A stretch of 64,000 nt of DNA from Hemileia vastatrix (Eukaryota > Basidiomycota > Pucciniomycetes > Pucciniales > Zaghouaniaceae). The stretch lies in the NCBI GenBank assembly GCA_030280995.1, contig JASXTE010000008.1:19832133-19896132 (forward strand), written 5' to 3'. This document shows, one piece after another, positions 31,985 through 43,395 of this stretch. The notes beneath the pieces are model-generated. The model was not told the origin of the DNA, did no database searches, and saw only the letters and a program-made list of their open reading frames with translations. Each line of letters begins with the position of its first letter. Position 1 is the stretch's first letter. The position numbers and the translations under genes were made by a program.

Positions 31985-33487
31985 TGTCAGCCTGTATATC
32001 TCCAGGACTGAGTAAAAAGTAACTATAAGTTATGTTAAACACATGAACTATACATGGGAATAATAAATAAGAGTACACAAATAGTATACATAAGTAAAAT
32101 TATGATAATACACAAAAAAATGCCATTATAACACCTTATATACACACATATATCCACCTTTTATAGGTCTTATGTACTTAATATTAAGTTGGAATATGTT
32201 AGGGTAATCTTAAGAATCTTAAGTATAAGGCTGCACAATTTTTAAGTACACTTAAAGCTGTTATATTCATTGTTTTATGCAAAAAACAAGAAATGCGCTT
32301 TATTTCACTTAAAAGTTGACTATATGCACTATAAAATTGAGAATATCAAAATTGCGCTTTGACAGATCAATTGGGCTCATTTAGAACTATTGATTTGGCT
32401 ATTTAAATGCATAAAAATAACACTTTTCAAATTTGGTGTTTTTTATGCCAGAAATGGCTTCTGTGTACTGGCCACATACTGCCTGCTTTTTTCCCGTGTG
32501 AATAGCTTCATTTTTAGCAAAGTTAGCTTTTTCACACTATAATTACCCCACATTCTACGCCCACTGTGGGGAAACACACTAAAATAGGCGACAGGCGCTT
32601 ATTTAGTGTCCTAGCTTAATTAATAATGCATTGACCCTGTTTATATGCACTAATTTCATTAATAACCTCACTCTTGGCACTTTATTTCATCACCACGCTT
32701 AAATTCGCCTAATTTTAGTCAAGGATTTACCCGTGCAAGCGCCTGCCAAGGACTGCATGTAGTTACCCCACATCTCACGCTCTTTTTTAAGTTTTTGGGT
32801 GGTTTCTCAGTTAATTTTGGTTATTTTTGAATGGGAATTTCACGTAGTATAATGTCAGGATTAGCCCCATTATTTCTACAGTCAATCCCCCTTATTATTA
32901 AGCTATTATTAACCTTAAAAAAGTCTCCTTTAGTCCTTAATATTATTGTTTTATACGCATATACTCTCTTTTTGTCTTTTTCTTTAATTTTGATGGATTT
33001 CCCTTATTATTTCAGGATTTTGGCGGTTATTACTCTTCTAATTATGTCATGGGTTACTGGGAATGTTGATGGGCATGTTTATTAGTTGTTTAGAGGCGTC
33101 ATTAACTGTGTATTGGGTGGTACATCAAGGGAATCATTGGGGAACTTAGTGTGTATAAAAGGAGGAGGTTTTTGGGTTGTATTTCTTCATTCTTTATCAT
33201 TACAATTTAACCAATATAACCAATCCAATTACAATACATATCAATTAGTACTTTTATAAGACTTTTGAATAGTATCTGAATTTATATAATCTATTTTTCT
33301 ACCAACTATAAAGATTGTAAGCCATATATAAGAATAGTGAGAATTATATTACTGAGACCTTTATATTTGATTATATTTTACAACTTAGTGGATTAGAACT
33401 ACAGTATTCATATAGGACCATTAAAATCTTCTAGACAACTGACTATTCAAGCTAGTTCACGTCCTTGTACTTGACCTTAGCCTGACA
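31985..33487 (+). repeat. 5' LTR of gypsy G1 (1503 bp)
   Basis: It starts TGTCAGCCTG and ends CCTGACA, so the ends are inverted repeats. A TATA box sits at 33154-33160. It contains an 84-codon hydrophobic open frame (32831-33085), judged fortuitous. Just inside the LTR, ttggggacctttcc (33489-33502) is the probable primer-binding site; I cannot name the tRNA. Confidence 0.92.
33154..33160 (+). promoter_or_regulatory. TATA box of the G1 5' LTR
   Basis: The sequence gtgtataaaaggagg lies about 330 bp before the LTR end and marks the likely U3/R border region. The same box is at 41382-41388 in the 3' LTR, from which transcription would run towards, and antisense to, the H2 transposase remains. 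Confidence 0.6.
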
Positions 33488-34157
33488 ATTGGGGACCTTT
33501 CCTCAAGAATTCTGTTATAATCCTGTAAGTGAAATTTTCAAGAGAAGGTGCACATAAATAATATCCCTATAGAAATATTTGGATAATTACAACAGGTTGG
33601 GGTCACTTATATAGTGATTTCAGAAAAAGAAGCCCTGTTATATTATAAAATTGTGATATTGAATCAACAATTTTACCACTAATTTAACTTATAATTGTTA
33701 TTAGTGGGTCTGTCAATAGACCAATTAAATTTGAGATCTTTGCAGATAAAATTTTTTACCACTAATTTAACATATAATTGTTCTTAGTGGGAGTCTGTTA
33801 ATAGACCAATTAAATTTGTGATCTTTGCAGATAATAAACCAATTAAAACTGATTAATTGTTTTCTTTTAACAGGACTCTTAATCTTTTCTTTTATTGGTT
33901 TGTAAAATTCATTAAATATTTAGAAAGAATCATACTGACAGTTGTTTTCTTTTGAATATAAAAACACGGCTACATATTGTAGAACAGTTAAATCAAGTGA
34001 CCACATAAAAGCATATTTGACTTTTGGCACTTAAATATTCACTTCATACCAATAAGTAAGCAATAAAATTGTCTTCAGTGGTATTGATAAATACTGATAA
34101 AACTCCTTTTTGAAGTTTTCATATCTAAACTTTCAATTCTTTAAATTCCACGTAAAA
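33488..34157 (+). other. G1 leader with an ~87-bp tandem duplication
   Basis: The untranslated leader carries two direct copies (about 33672-33757 and 33758-33840) of taccactaatttaac.tataattgtt.ttagtggg..agaccaattaaattt.. Each copy can form a small hairpin (accactaat with attagtgg). A packaging or translation-control role is possible but not shown. Confidence 0.5.
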
Positions 34158-37100
34158 ATGTGTGACAACAATGACATTGTAAGTAATAAGGTAAAACCTT
34201 ATAACTTAAGACCTAGAGCTGAAAGACCTGTTACAGGACATTCAAATGGAGGGCCAGGACTCTCCCATAATCAACAACACTCCGTCAATGTCTCTGGAGG
34301 AAAGGGAAAAGCTTTTAAAGCAGGTTTCAATAAAGAAAACAAAAAATACTTTACAAGAACAAGTTCACTCCCTATCCACCCTACTGAACACCTTGACAAT
34401 AAGAGTCAACAATATAGTGGACCAGATCAACAATCTGGAAAAGAGAGCAGCTCAAGGTTTCATAGAAGTCAACCAAGCTCTAGTGGACATAAAGACTCAA
34501 CCACCAACAGTGGCACCCAACAATTCCATAGCAACACCTCCAGCCCAAGAGGAGGACCAAAAAATTACAGTAAGCAAATGGAAATGGGATTGGTACGCCC
34601 AAAACTACAACAATCCTCAACAGCAGGGCTCCAGCAGTCACCCTTACAGGGGAAAGGCAAGGAGAGGCAGGGGAAGTGGGATAAGACCTTGGTAAGTCAT
34701 CCAACTTCTTATGATCAATTATATCAACCTGAAAATAAATTACTTATAGGTAATGAGATTGATAAGGAAATATTGGATATTATTGATAAGGATTTAAAGG
34801 ATTATTCATTTGAACAGAATATGTTAAACTTGTCTTTACATGAGGACAATGTAAATAGTTTTATTGATCACCAGAAAAATACTATTAATATAAAAATGGA
34901 ATCAAATGAATTAAATCTTGACCCTGATAATGAGTCTTCTGCATTGGACACGGAAAAAATAGAATATTTTTTAAAAGAGAATCCAATGGAATCAAAAATA
35001 ATAAGTAAATTATTATTGAGAATTGAAAAATTGGAAGAGTTCTCAAAAGAGTCAAACATTAATACAGAAAATGTATTATTACAACTAACACAATCATTGA
35101 GTACCACAGCCAATAAATTAAAAATTATTGAAAATTCAAATAATGAATTAATCAATGAGAATAAAAGATTAAAATCTGAGATTAGAAATTTAGAAAGTAA
35201 ATTAGAACACTCTCAGAATATTATGGCTACCATAGAGGGACGTGTAAAATTGTCTTTTTCAAATGTAAATGATACTTTAACTCATGTACCTGTAATAAAA
35301 GATAGGTTACAGAGAGTAGAAATTGAAGTAGCTAACATTTTGAAAAATACTGAAACAATAAAGGATAATACCTCTTATGTAGAGAGAGTACCAGTTTTTA
35401 TGAAACACTCTGATGATAAACCAATGATTGAACATGAACATAGTGTTATGGGCTCTGAGAATATAAAATCAGTAAAAGATGAAATAAATGATCATCTTTC
35501 TAAAGTAAGTGAATTACTCAATATTCCTCAGGTTAGGGAAGCAAAAACTAGCCAAAAGAACTGGCCTAAGTTAGATCAGTACCCTTCTTTTGACGGGGAT
35601 TCAAAATCTGATTGGCAACAATTCATACAAAGAATTGATAACTTAAAATTTTCATACAAATTACCTGATGAAGAAATTACTTCAAAGTTAATATCTTTAT
35701 TTACAGATGTGGCCTTATTATGGTTTGAATCTGTATTGAGTGAGGGAATTAATTACTCCTGGAATGAATGGAAGGCACTAATTGAAAGGCAATTTGGTGG
35801 CCCAAAATTTAGAATCACTCAACAAAGACTGTATGAAAAGGCCAGATATAATCCAAATGCTGGAGATAAACCCATGGTCTTCTTAATGAATTTAATAAAA
35901 ATCATGAAAGCTATGGATCCAAAAATGGATTATGAAGAGTGGAAAGAAAAAATAATATACAAATTGCCTATATCAGTTAGAGACATTATTGTTGCTAGAA
36001 CTGAAACTGTCAGAGACACCTCTGGATTCATTAATATATGCAATGAGATATTATTAAACCACAAATATGAAACCAAGTATAGTAATTACAGACAAAGTGT
36101 TGACGTGGTAAAACCTACTACAAGTAAGTTACCAGTGGAAAAGAAAAAACCTTCAGCTCCCCTTGTCCCTAAGAGACAAGAAAATAACACTTGTTACAAA
36201 TGTAATGAGCCTTGGGTTAAAGGTCACACGTGTAAGAAAAGAATAAATGTTATTGAAACCTCACAGAATTCTGAACCTAGTAATCATGAAGATGAGAATG
36301 TGGAATCCAGTGAGGATTGCAAGAGTAACATATCTTACAGTGATGATGAAAATGAGATATTTGTATTAGAACAGGATATAATGTTCCTGAATGATGCTAT
36401 ACCTCATACAGACACATCTTTAACTTCTATAGAGGAAGCTGAAATAATTAAAGATGTATCTCATGATACTTACAAAATAACACCTATCAGAGCACCTATT
36501 ATCATATGTGGAAAAGAAATGAATGCCATTCTTGACACTGGGGCTGCAGGTAGTGTAGTTTCACTTAATGCATTAATGAAACTTGATAGTAAGTACCAGG
36601 AAAAACTAGAACCTGTTCAGACAAAGAACTGGAGGGGTTTTGGTTCAGTATTAAATCCAATTGGCAAATACAAAACTGCTGTATTCTTTAAATATAATAA
36701 TGGATATGTTAGAGCAGTTTGTGAATTTGTAGTAATGGATAATAATAATTGTAGTGATTGGTTTATTATTGGCAATGATTTATTGACAAAATTTGGCATT
36801 AAACTAGATCCTGCAAACAGTTGTTTCACCATAGGGGTGAATGGTAAAAGAAAATTCAAAATATGTTCTGAAAATTCAGTATATACCATTTCTCCTAGAG
36901 AAGAACAACTGCAAGGTGGAAGAACCACCAATGAAGTGGGTGAATTGGAAAATGAAATCCAAAAGGCCTCTTTCAGTCCTCAACTCTCAAAAATTGAACA
37001 AGAAGATATTTTGAGATTGATTAAATCATATCCTATGGCATTTGCTCATGGCTCAAATGAACTAGGATTGGTCAAAGACCATGAGATGAAAATCTCTTTA

Positions 37101-40031
37101 AGCTGTGATCTGGATAATATTCCTGGCAGTTTAAAAAAGAAACCTTACCCAGCATCTCCTGCAAAAAGGAAAGATATTGAAGACAATATAAAATTGTTGT
37201 TGGAAATGGGTATTGTTGAAAAAGTGGACACAACACCTAAGTATTGTGTCATTTCACCAGTATTAATCTCTTATGAAAAAGATAAGGCAAGATTATGTGG
37301 TGATTATAGAGCTCTGAATACATATACAGTAGATGATATTTACCCTCTACCAAGGATAGCTTCTATCCATGCTACCTTACAAGGAGCAAAATATATTTCC
37401 TGTCTGGATGGGAACAAGGGTTACCACCAGATTCCTGTGGAAAGAAATTCTCAAAATTACTTATTAATAACCACTCATATGGGTATATATAAGTATGTGA
37501 GAATGCCATTTGGCCCAAAGAATGCCCCTTCAGTCTTCCAAAAATTGATGGATAGTGTTTTTCATCAGGAAATGGTTGAAGGATGGCTATTGGTTTATAT
37601 TGATGACATCATAGTGTTTTCAAAAACATATGATGAACATTTAAATCACCTGAAAAGAGTCTTTCAAAAAATGGATGAAATTAATATGACTATTGCATTA
37701 AAGAAATGTAAGTTTGGATTTCAATCCTTGAAAGTACTTGGACATGTTGTATCTGGATTACAAATTTGTGTTGACCAGAATAAAGTGGCAGCAATTAAAA
37801 ACATTGGGATACCTAAAAATGTAAAAGAGGTTCAAAGTTTTTTGGGTATGTGTGGATATTATAGACAATATATTAAAAATTACCAATCCATTGCAGCCCC
37901 TTTAACAACATTAATCAGGAAGAATGAAGCTTTCATTTGGAATAATGAAAGACAGCACGCCTTTAACAAATTAAAGGAATGTTTAATGTCAGCTCCAATA
38001 TTGGGACTGCCAGATTTCACCCTACCTTTTATCTTGTACACTGATGCAAGTTTCATAGGTTTGGGTGCTGCTTTACAGCAAAAACAGATAATAAATGGAA
38101 AATTATCTGAAGTAGTTATCTGTTATATATCCAGAACCTTAAGAAAGACAGAATTAAGGTATGGTGCCACACAGCTAGAATGTTTAGCCGTGGTGTGGGC
38201 TTTGGAGAAACTTCATTACTATCTGGAAGACCAGAAGTTTGAACTTATAACAGATTGCAGTGCAGTAAAATCATTACTAAACATGAAAACACCTAATAGG
38301 CACATGTTTAGATGGCAACTAGCTGTACAAGAGTACAGAGGAAGAATGACAATCACTCACAGAGCAGGAACATTGCATTCAAATGTGGATTTATTATCCA
38401 GAAGTCCTTTGCCAAATGATGCTGACAACCCAGCTTATGTACCTGAAAATGAGGTTATACATATATTTGGGATTTATATAGTGGATTTAGAAGAAGAGTT
38501 TATGCAAACTATATTGGAAAATTATTCATCTGATAAAGATTTGTCTAAACTATCTACCATTCTTAATGATCCAACAAATGCCTCCATGAGTGCATTAATT
38601 AAAACCTTGCCTCCAAAGTATAAAAATGCGTTGGAAAAAGGTAAACTATCAATTGAAGATGGATACATATATTACAGAAAAAAGTTAAGCAATGTAATAG
38701 TAATACCACCTTCTATGAAAGAGTTAATGTTGAGTACTTGTCATGATGACATCTTAGCTGGTCATTTTGACTTTAACAAAACATTAACCAGAGTTAAAAA
38801 TACAGCCTGGTGGATAAACATGAAAGAGGATGTACAAAAATACATTGAAACATGTGACTCTTGTCAGAAATCTAAAAGATTAACTGGGAAGAGAGCTGGG
38901 TTGTTACAACAAATAGAGCAGCCAAAAGCTCCATGGGAAATTATAAACATGGATTTTGTAACTGGCTTGCCATTAGCAGGAAAAGAAAGTTTCAATTCTT
39001 GCTGGGTAATAGTGGATAGATTAACAAAAATGTGTAAGTTTATCCCTACCCATAAAGAGGTATCTGCTAAAGACTTGGCGTTACTATGGTGGACTCAGAT
39101 GATGAATACTGCTGGGTTCCCCAAAGCCATAATCTCTGACAGAGATCCTAAATTTACTTCAGAGTTCTGGACATCTTTGATGGAAGTATCAGGTTGTCAA
39201 TTAAAATTGTCTACAGCACACCATCCACAAACTGATGGGCTGGCTGAGAGGATGATACAAACTCTAGAAGACATGATCAGAAGATATTGTGCCTTTGGAT
39301 TAGAATACAAAGACAATGAGAAATTCACACATGACTGGGTAACATTAATTCCTGGCCTTGAATTTGCTTATAACAGCACAACTCATTCTGTAACAGAGAA
39401 GAAACCATTTGAACTCTGGCTGGGATATGTACCAAATACCCCAGTAAATCTTTTAAATAAACTACCAAGGTTGGATATACACCCTGGCACTAAATCCTTT
39501 ATTCATATGCAACAAATGTGTAGAAAGCATGCAGAAGAATGCATCCAAAAAGCATTTGAATATGAAAAGAAAAGGTGGGACAAATCTCATAAAGAATTTG
39601 AATTTAAAAAGGGAGATGAAGTCCTCATATCAACACTACATTTTAACTTACAAGGTAATGTTAAATTAAAGGATCCCTTTGTAGGACCTTTTGTAGTAAA
39701 TAAAATGGTTGGGAATAATGCAGTGGAAGTCATATTATATGCTCCATATGATAGGAAACATCCAGTTTTCCCTATCTCATTATTGAAACCTTACCATGCA
39801 AATGATCCTGACTTATTTCCAAAAAGAAGGGGAAGGCCTAAAAAGCAACCTGAAGAAATTGTGGAAAAAGCAGAGATTGAAAAAATACTCAAGAAAAGAA
39901 TCCTTACTAAAGAAAAAGGAACTGAGTATTTACTAAGATTTAAAGGGAAATCAAATGAATTTGATAAATGGATACCTGAAAAAGAAATTTCTAATTTATC
40001 CACCCTTCTTAAAAAATTTAAACAGAAATAA
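34158..40031 (+). CDS. gag-pol: Gag-Pol polyprotein of gypsy G1 with chromodomain (1957 aa)
   Basis: ATG at 34158 is the first in frame (MCDNNDIVSNK). Domains by residue: low-complexity N-terminus overlapped by a second frame (to about 180), coiled coil (about 280-400), gag capsid domain (about 467-640, with WQQFIQRIDNLKFSY and WNEWKALIERQFGG), zinc knuckle CYKCNEPWVKGHTC (679), aspartic protease DTGA (793), reverse transcriptase with YIDD (1147-1150) and MPFGPKNAPSVFQ, RNase H starting at YTDASF (Asp1296), integrase HHCC finger (about 1530-1575) and D,D-35-E core (Asp1599, Asp1661, Glu1697), and a C-terminal chromodomain (about 1904-1953, LLRFKGKSNEFDKWIPE). Gag and Pol are in one frame with no stop, as in many chromoviruses. 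All catalytic residues are present. The chromodomain would steer integration to particular chromatin. Confidence 0.94.
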   Translation: MCDNNDIVSNKVKPYNLRPRAERPVTGHSNGGPGLSHNQQHSVNVSGGKGKAFKAGFNKENKKYFTRTSSLPIHPTEHLDNKSQQYSGPDQQSGKESSSRFHRSQPSSSGHKDSTTNSGTQQFHSNTSSPRGGPKNYSKQMEMGLVRPKLQQSSTAGLQQSPLQGKGKERQGKWDKTLVSHPTSYDQLYQPENKLLIGNEIDKEILDIIDKDLKDYSFEQNMLNLSLHEDNVNSFIDHQKNTINIKMESNELNLDPDNESSALDTEKIEYFLKENPMESKIISKLLLRIEKLEEFSKESNINTENVLLQLTQSLSTTANKLKIIENSNNELINENKRLKSEIRNLESKLEHSQNIMATIEGRVKLSFSNVNDTLTHVPVIKDRLQRVEIEVANILKNTETIKDNTSYVERVPVFMKHSDDKPMIEHEHSVMGSENIKSVKDEINDHLSKVSELLNIPQVREAKTSQKNWPKLDQYPSFDGDSKSDWQQFIQRIDNLKFSYKLPDEEITSKLISLFTDVALLWFESVLSEGINYSWNEWKALIERQFGGPKFRITQQRLYEKARYNPNAGDKPMVFLMNLIKIMKAMDPKMDYEEWKEKIIYKLPISVRDIIVARTETVRDTSGFINICNEILLNHKYETKYSNYRQSVDVVKPTTSKLPVEKKKPSAPLVPKRQENNTCYKCNEPWVKGHTCKKRINVIETSQNSEPSNHEDENVESSEDCKSNISYSDDENEIFVLEQDIMFLNDAIPHTDTSLTSIEEAEIIKDVSHDTYKITPIRAPIIICGKEMNAILDTGAAGSVVSLNALMKLDSKYQEKLEPVQTKNWRGFGSVLNPIGKYKTAVFFKYNNGYVRAVCEFVVMDNNNCSDWFIIGNDLLTKFGIKLDPANSCFTIGVNGKRKFKICSENSVYTISPREEQLQGGRTTNEVGELENEIQKASFSPQLSKIEQEDILRLIKSYPMAFAHGSNELGLVKDHEMKISLSCDLDNIPGSLKKKPYPASPAKRKDIEDNIKLLLEMGIVEKVDTTPKYCVISPVLISYEKDKARLCGDYRALNTYTVDDIYPLPRIASIHATLQGAKYISCLDGNKGYHQIPVERNSQNYLLITTHMGIYKYVRMPFGPKNAPSVFQKLMDSVFHQEMVEGWLLVYIDDIIVFSKTYDEHLNHLKRVFQKMDEINMTIALKKCKFGFQSLKVLGHVVSGLQICVDQNKVAAIKNIGIPKNVKEVQSFLGMCGYYRQYIKNYQSIAAPLTTLIRKNEAFIWNNERQHAFNKLKECLMSAPILGLPDFTLPFILYTDASFIGLGAALQQKQIINGKLSEVVICYISRTLRKTELRYGATQLECLAVVWALEKLHYYLEDQKFELITDCSAVKSLLNMKTPNRHMFRWQLAVQEYRGRMTITHRAGTLHSNVDLLSRSPLPNDADNPAYVPENEVIHIFGIYIVDLEEEFMQTILENYSSDKDLSKLSTILNDPTNASMSALIKTLPPKYKNALEKGKLSIEDGYIYYRKKLSNVIVIPPSMKELMLSTCHDDILAGHFDFNKTLTRVKNTAWWINMKEDVQKYIETCDSCQKSKRLTGKRAGLLQQIEQPKAPWEIINMDFVTGLPLAGKESFNSCWVIVDRLTKMCKFIPTHKEVSAKDLALLWWTQMMNTAGFPKAIISDRDPKFTSEFWTSLMEVSGCQLKLSTAHHPQTDGLAERMIQTLEDMIRRYCAFGLEYKDNEKFTHDWVTLIPGLEFAYNSTTHSVTEKKPFELWLGYVPNTPVNLLNKLPRLDIHPGTKSFIHMQQMCRKHAEECIQKAFEYEKKRWDKSHKEFEFKKGDEVLISTLHFNLQGNVKLKDPFVGPFVVNKMVGNNAVEVILYAPYDRKHPVFPISLLKPYHANDPDLFPKRRGRPKKQPEEIVEKAEIEKILKKRILTKEKGTEYLLRFKGKSNEFDKWIPEKEISNLSTLLKKFKQK
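34246..34695 (+). CDS. Overlapping small ORF in G1 gag (149 aa, coiled coil and RG-rich tail)
   Basis: In a second plus-strand frame, wholly inside the start of gag-pol, an ATG at 34246 opens MEGQDSPIINNTPSMSLEER and a heptad-like stretch (SLSTLLNTLTIRVNNIVDQI), and ends with YRGKARRGRGSGIRPW before TAA. It looks more protein-like than the Ser/Gly/Gln-rich main frame across the same bases. The degenerate relative G2 (about 57620-57975, minus strand) keeps many residues of this frame (LLNQITIKKSRNTLQEQ; AAQGFIEVNQALV; GSGIRxW then stop), despite decay. The basic RG tail suggests nucleic-acid binding. It could be a separate small Gag-like protein or an N-terminal module joined by frameshifting. 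I know no named family for it. Confidence 0.6.
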   Translation: MEGQDSPIINNTPSMSLEEREKLLKQVSIKKTKNTLQEQVHSLSTLLNTLTIRVNNIVDQINNLEKRAAQGFIEVNQALVDIKTQPPTVAPNNSIATPPAQEEDQKITVSKWKWDWYAQNYNNPQQQGSSSHPYRGKARRGRGSGIRPW

Positions 40032-40212
40032 ATTTCTGTTCAACCAGCTGAGGGGTTAAAAAACCAGTACTCATAATATTTTATTATGTTTTATTTCTTT
40101 AAAGTTGAATCTTTAATGCTACAGATTTATTCTGAACACCTGAAAATTACAAATTAAATAAAATAAAATGTATAACTTATCATTTTTTTTATTGTTTTTT
40201 TGGGTGGGCGAG
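40032..40212 (+). other. G1 3' untranslated region and polypurine tract
   Basis: An AT-rich stretch ending ttttttgggtgggcgag directly before the 3' LTR; the G-rich end is the polypurine tract. Confidence 0.75.
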
Positions 40213-41715
40213 TGTCAGCCTGTATATCTCCAGGACTGAGTAAAAAGTAACTATAAGTTATGTTAAACACATGAACTATACATGGGAATAATAAATAAGA
40301 GTACACAAATAGTATACATAAGTAAAATTATGATAATACACAAAAAAATGCCATTATAACACCTTATATACACGCATATATCCACCTTTTATAGGTCTTA
40401 TGTACTTAATATTAAGTTGGAATATGTTAGGGTAATCTTAAGAATCTTAAGTATAAGGCTGCACAATTTTTAAGTACACTTAAAGCTGTTATATTCATTG
40501 TTTTATGCAAAAAACAAGAAATGCGCTTTATTTCACTTAAAAGTTGACTATATGCGCTATAAAATTGAGAATATCAAAATTGCGCTTTGACAGATCAATT
40601 GGGCTCATTTAGAACTATTGATTTGGCTATTTAAATGCATAAAAATAACACTTTTCAAATTTGGTGTTTTTTATGCCAGAAATGGCTTCTGTGTACTGGC
40701 CACATACTGCCTGCTTTTTTCCCGTGTGAATAGCTTCATTTTTAGCAAAGTTAGCTTTTTCACACTATAATTACCCCACATTCTACGCCCACTGTGGGGA
40801 AACACACTAAAATAGGCGACAGGCACTTATTTAGTGTCCTAGCTTAATTAATAATGCATTGACCCTGTTTATATGCACTAATTTCATTAATAACCTCACT
40901 CTTGGCACTTTATTTCATCACCACGCTTAAATTCGCCTAATTTTAGTCAAGGATTTACCCGTGCAAGCGCCTGCCAAGGACTGCATGTAGTTACCCCACA
41001 TCTCACGCTCTTTTTTAAGTTTTTGGGTGGTTTCTCAGTTAATTTTGGTTATTTTTGAATGGGAATTTCACGTAGTATAATGTCAGGATTAGCCCCATTA
41101 TTTCTACAGTCAATCCCCCTTATTATTAAGCTATTATTAACCTTAAAAAAGTCTCCTTTAGTCCTTAATATTATTGTTTTATACGCATATACTCTCTTTT
41201 TGTCTTTTTCTTTAATTTTGATGGATTTCCCTTATTATTTCAGGATTTTGGCGGTTATTACTCTTCTAATTATGTCATGGGTTACTGGGAATGTTGATGG
41301 GCATGTTTATTAGTTGTTTAGAGGCGTCATTAACTGTGTATTGGGTGGTACATCAAGGGAATCATTGGGGAACTTAGTGTGTATAAAAGGAGGAGGTTTT
41401 TGGGTTGTATTTCTTCATTCTTTATCATTACAATTTAACCAATATAACCAATCCAATTACAATACATATCAATTAGTACTTTTATAAGACTTTTGAATAG
41501 TATCTGAATTTATATAATCTATTTTTCTACCAACTATAAAGATTGTAAGCCATATATAAGAATAGTGAGAATTATATTACTGAGACCTTTATATTTGATT
41601 ATATTTTACAACTTAGTGGATTAGAAATACAGTATTCATATAGGACCATTAAAATCTTCTAGACAACTGACTATTCAAGCTAGTTCACATCCTTGTACTT
41701 GACCTTAGCCTGACA
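40213..41715 (+). repeat. 3' LTR of gypsy G1 (1503 bp)
   Basis: Same length as the 5' LTR. Differences I can see include cacgca for cacaca near 40372, tgcgct for tgcact near 40556, and gcactt for gcgctt near 40824. It is followed by GAAAA. Confidence 0.92.
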
Positions 41716-42133
41716 GAAAAAAAACAAAATTAGTCTAACCTTGAAAATAAAAAAAAAGGACTTACAAAAAAAAACAAAATAAAGCAAAATAAAAAAATTC
41801 ATGATTAGAAAATAAAAAACAAGAAAAAAGAAAAAAAAAGACTTACCTGGTGAGACGAGTTGAGAAAATAAAAGTAACCAAAATATTTGAGTGATGTTTG
41901 AGGAGAGGATGAAAAGGATATGAGTGATGAATGAAAAAAAAATCACTGACAAAATATGGGATTTCAGAAAATATGTGATTTCATGTTGAGCTGGTGAAAG
42001 AAAACCAATGAGCCATCAAAAAAAAAGATATTTACCGCAAATTCAAAAAAAAATGAATAAGCAACAAACCAAAATACCAAACTAAGTGAATAAATTACAC
42101 AAAGAGGACATTTGGAGAGTACAAAAAAATAAT

Positions 42134-43395
42134 TTAAAAGGGTGGTGAAGAGAAATGTTGGAGAGTAATAGGCATAATGACAGAGCCTATGCCAGTTGAA
42201 TGAATGTTTTGTGATTCAAGCGAGGTGAGAGCCAGTGCTGGTTCAGGATCCTCTTCTTCATAAAGATCATTCCACTCATCCTTTAAATCAGCTAGGATAT
42301 TGTGGAGTATAATGCAAGTCACGATCCAATGATTTGCAGTTTTGATCTCCAATTTTTTTTGAAATTGGATTCTAAGCTCCCAAAGACTAGAAAATTTTCC
42401 CTTTAAAATACCTATAGCATGTTCAATTTGTACTCTTGATGGGGCAAGGTGATAATTAAAGGCAGTTTTGGGGTCACTTTCTAAACTTGCACCATGAAAA
42501 GCAGGTATAATGTAATTTCCACTTGCATATGCTGAGTCTGCAAGGAGGTACTGAGATTCGTCAAAGTATGAGTCTGGGTTTTGAGAAATCCTCATTCTTT
42601 GGAAGATGGAAGAGTCATGACATGAGCCAGGGCAGCCAATATGAAAAGCAATAAATTTTTTATTGACATTGCATACAAGTTGAATGGCAATAGAGTATCT
42701 AGAAAGAAGATAAAAAGTTAGTTTATGAAGGATGAGAAATTGGAGAAGATTTTGAAGAAACCTTTTTTGCAATCAAAATAATGGTTGCCATCATGAGCAG
42801 GCTTTTGACTCAAAGGTATAGTTGTGCCATCAACAAATCCTACACAGCCAGGGAAACCTTCAGCTTGCATTACTTGAGAGGATTCAAGTTGCTGTTCTGG
42901 AGTTAGCCAAGCAAGTGTTTGAGACTTGAGGGAAAGGATAGCAATCATAAAGCTCTTGGTGTATAATATCACAGTACCATATCCTATGTTAAAAAGATTA
43001 TCCAAAGGTCTTACAGCAGCACCATTTCCCTTTGAGCCAAAGCAACATAGTGAAACAGCAAGTTGGATGGCCAGATTACGCTGTTTGTTATGGGAATTCT
43101 TATGAAAGATAGGATGATCAGAGATGAGTTTATAAAGTTTGAAGAAAGAATTGGGAGAACTTCTAAAAAGTTGGGTGAAGTTTAAATGAGAAATGTTGAG
43201 AATGGAGGCCAGATAATATTGGGGATCATGATAAAGATTTGGCCCCCTGGTGATGATGTAACACTTTTTGGAAAGAAAACACATATAAGCTAAAGTATCT
43301 TCCAAATCAGAGTCAGATTTATAGTAAAGAACTAAAAGAAAAGTAATAGCATTCATTGTTGAGTGAAGTAGCTTCCTAGTAGAGAGGTGTTTCAT
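42134..43395 (-). pseudogene. PIF/Harbinger transposase of H2, frameshifted
   Basis: It is closely related to the H1 transposase, with ATG at 43395 and end at 42134. The triad is still visible (FVDGTTIPLSQ, LLADSAYASGNYIIPAF, QIEHAIGILKGKF). The A run just before the intron has six bases instead of the seven in H1 (FDCKK region near 42765), which shifts the frame after splicing. Several substitutions remove otherwise shared residues (for example HRG-like Arg and Cys changes near 43020-43090). Not functional as read. Confidence 0.83.

Larger units (their letters stand above)
31985..41715 (+). mobile_element. Ty3/gypsy chromovirus-type element G1, complete and young
   Basis: It has two 1503-bp LTRs (31985-33487, 40213-41715) that differ at about five positions by eye, a 5-bp target duplication GAAAA (31980-31984, 41716-41720), a polypurine tract gggtgggcgag (40202-40212), and one intact 1957-residue polyprotein with a C-terminal chromodomain. 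It is inserted inside H2, between the hairpin and the transposase. Everything needed for autonomous movement appears present, so the insertion is recent and the element may be active. Confidence 0.93.

Noticed and set aside
32831..33085. 84-codon hydrophobic open frame in the G1 LTR (and its copy at 41059-41313)
   Set aside because: Its duplication only reflects the two LTRs, and the matching region of the older G2 LTR has an early stop and little similarity.
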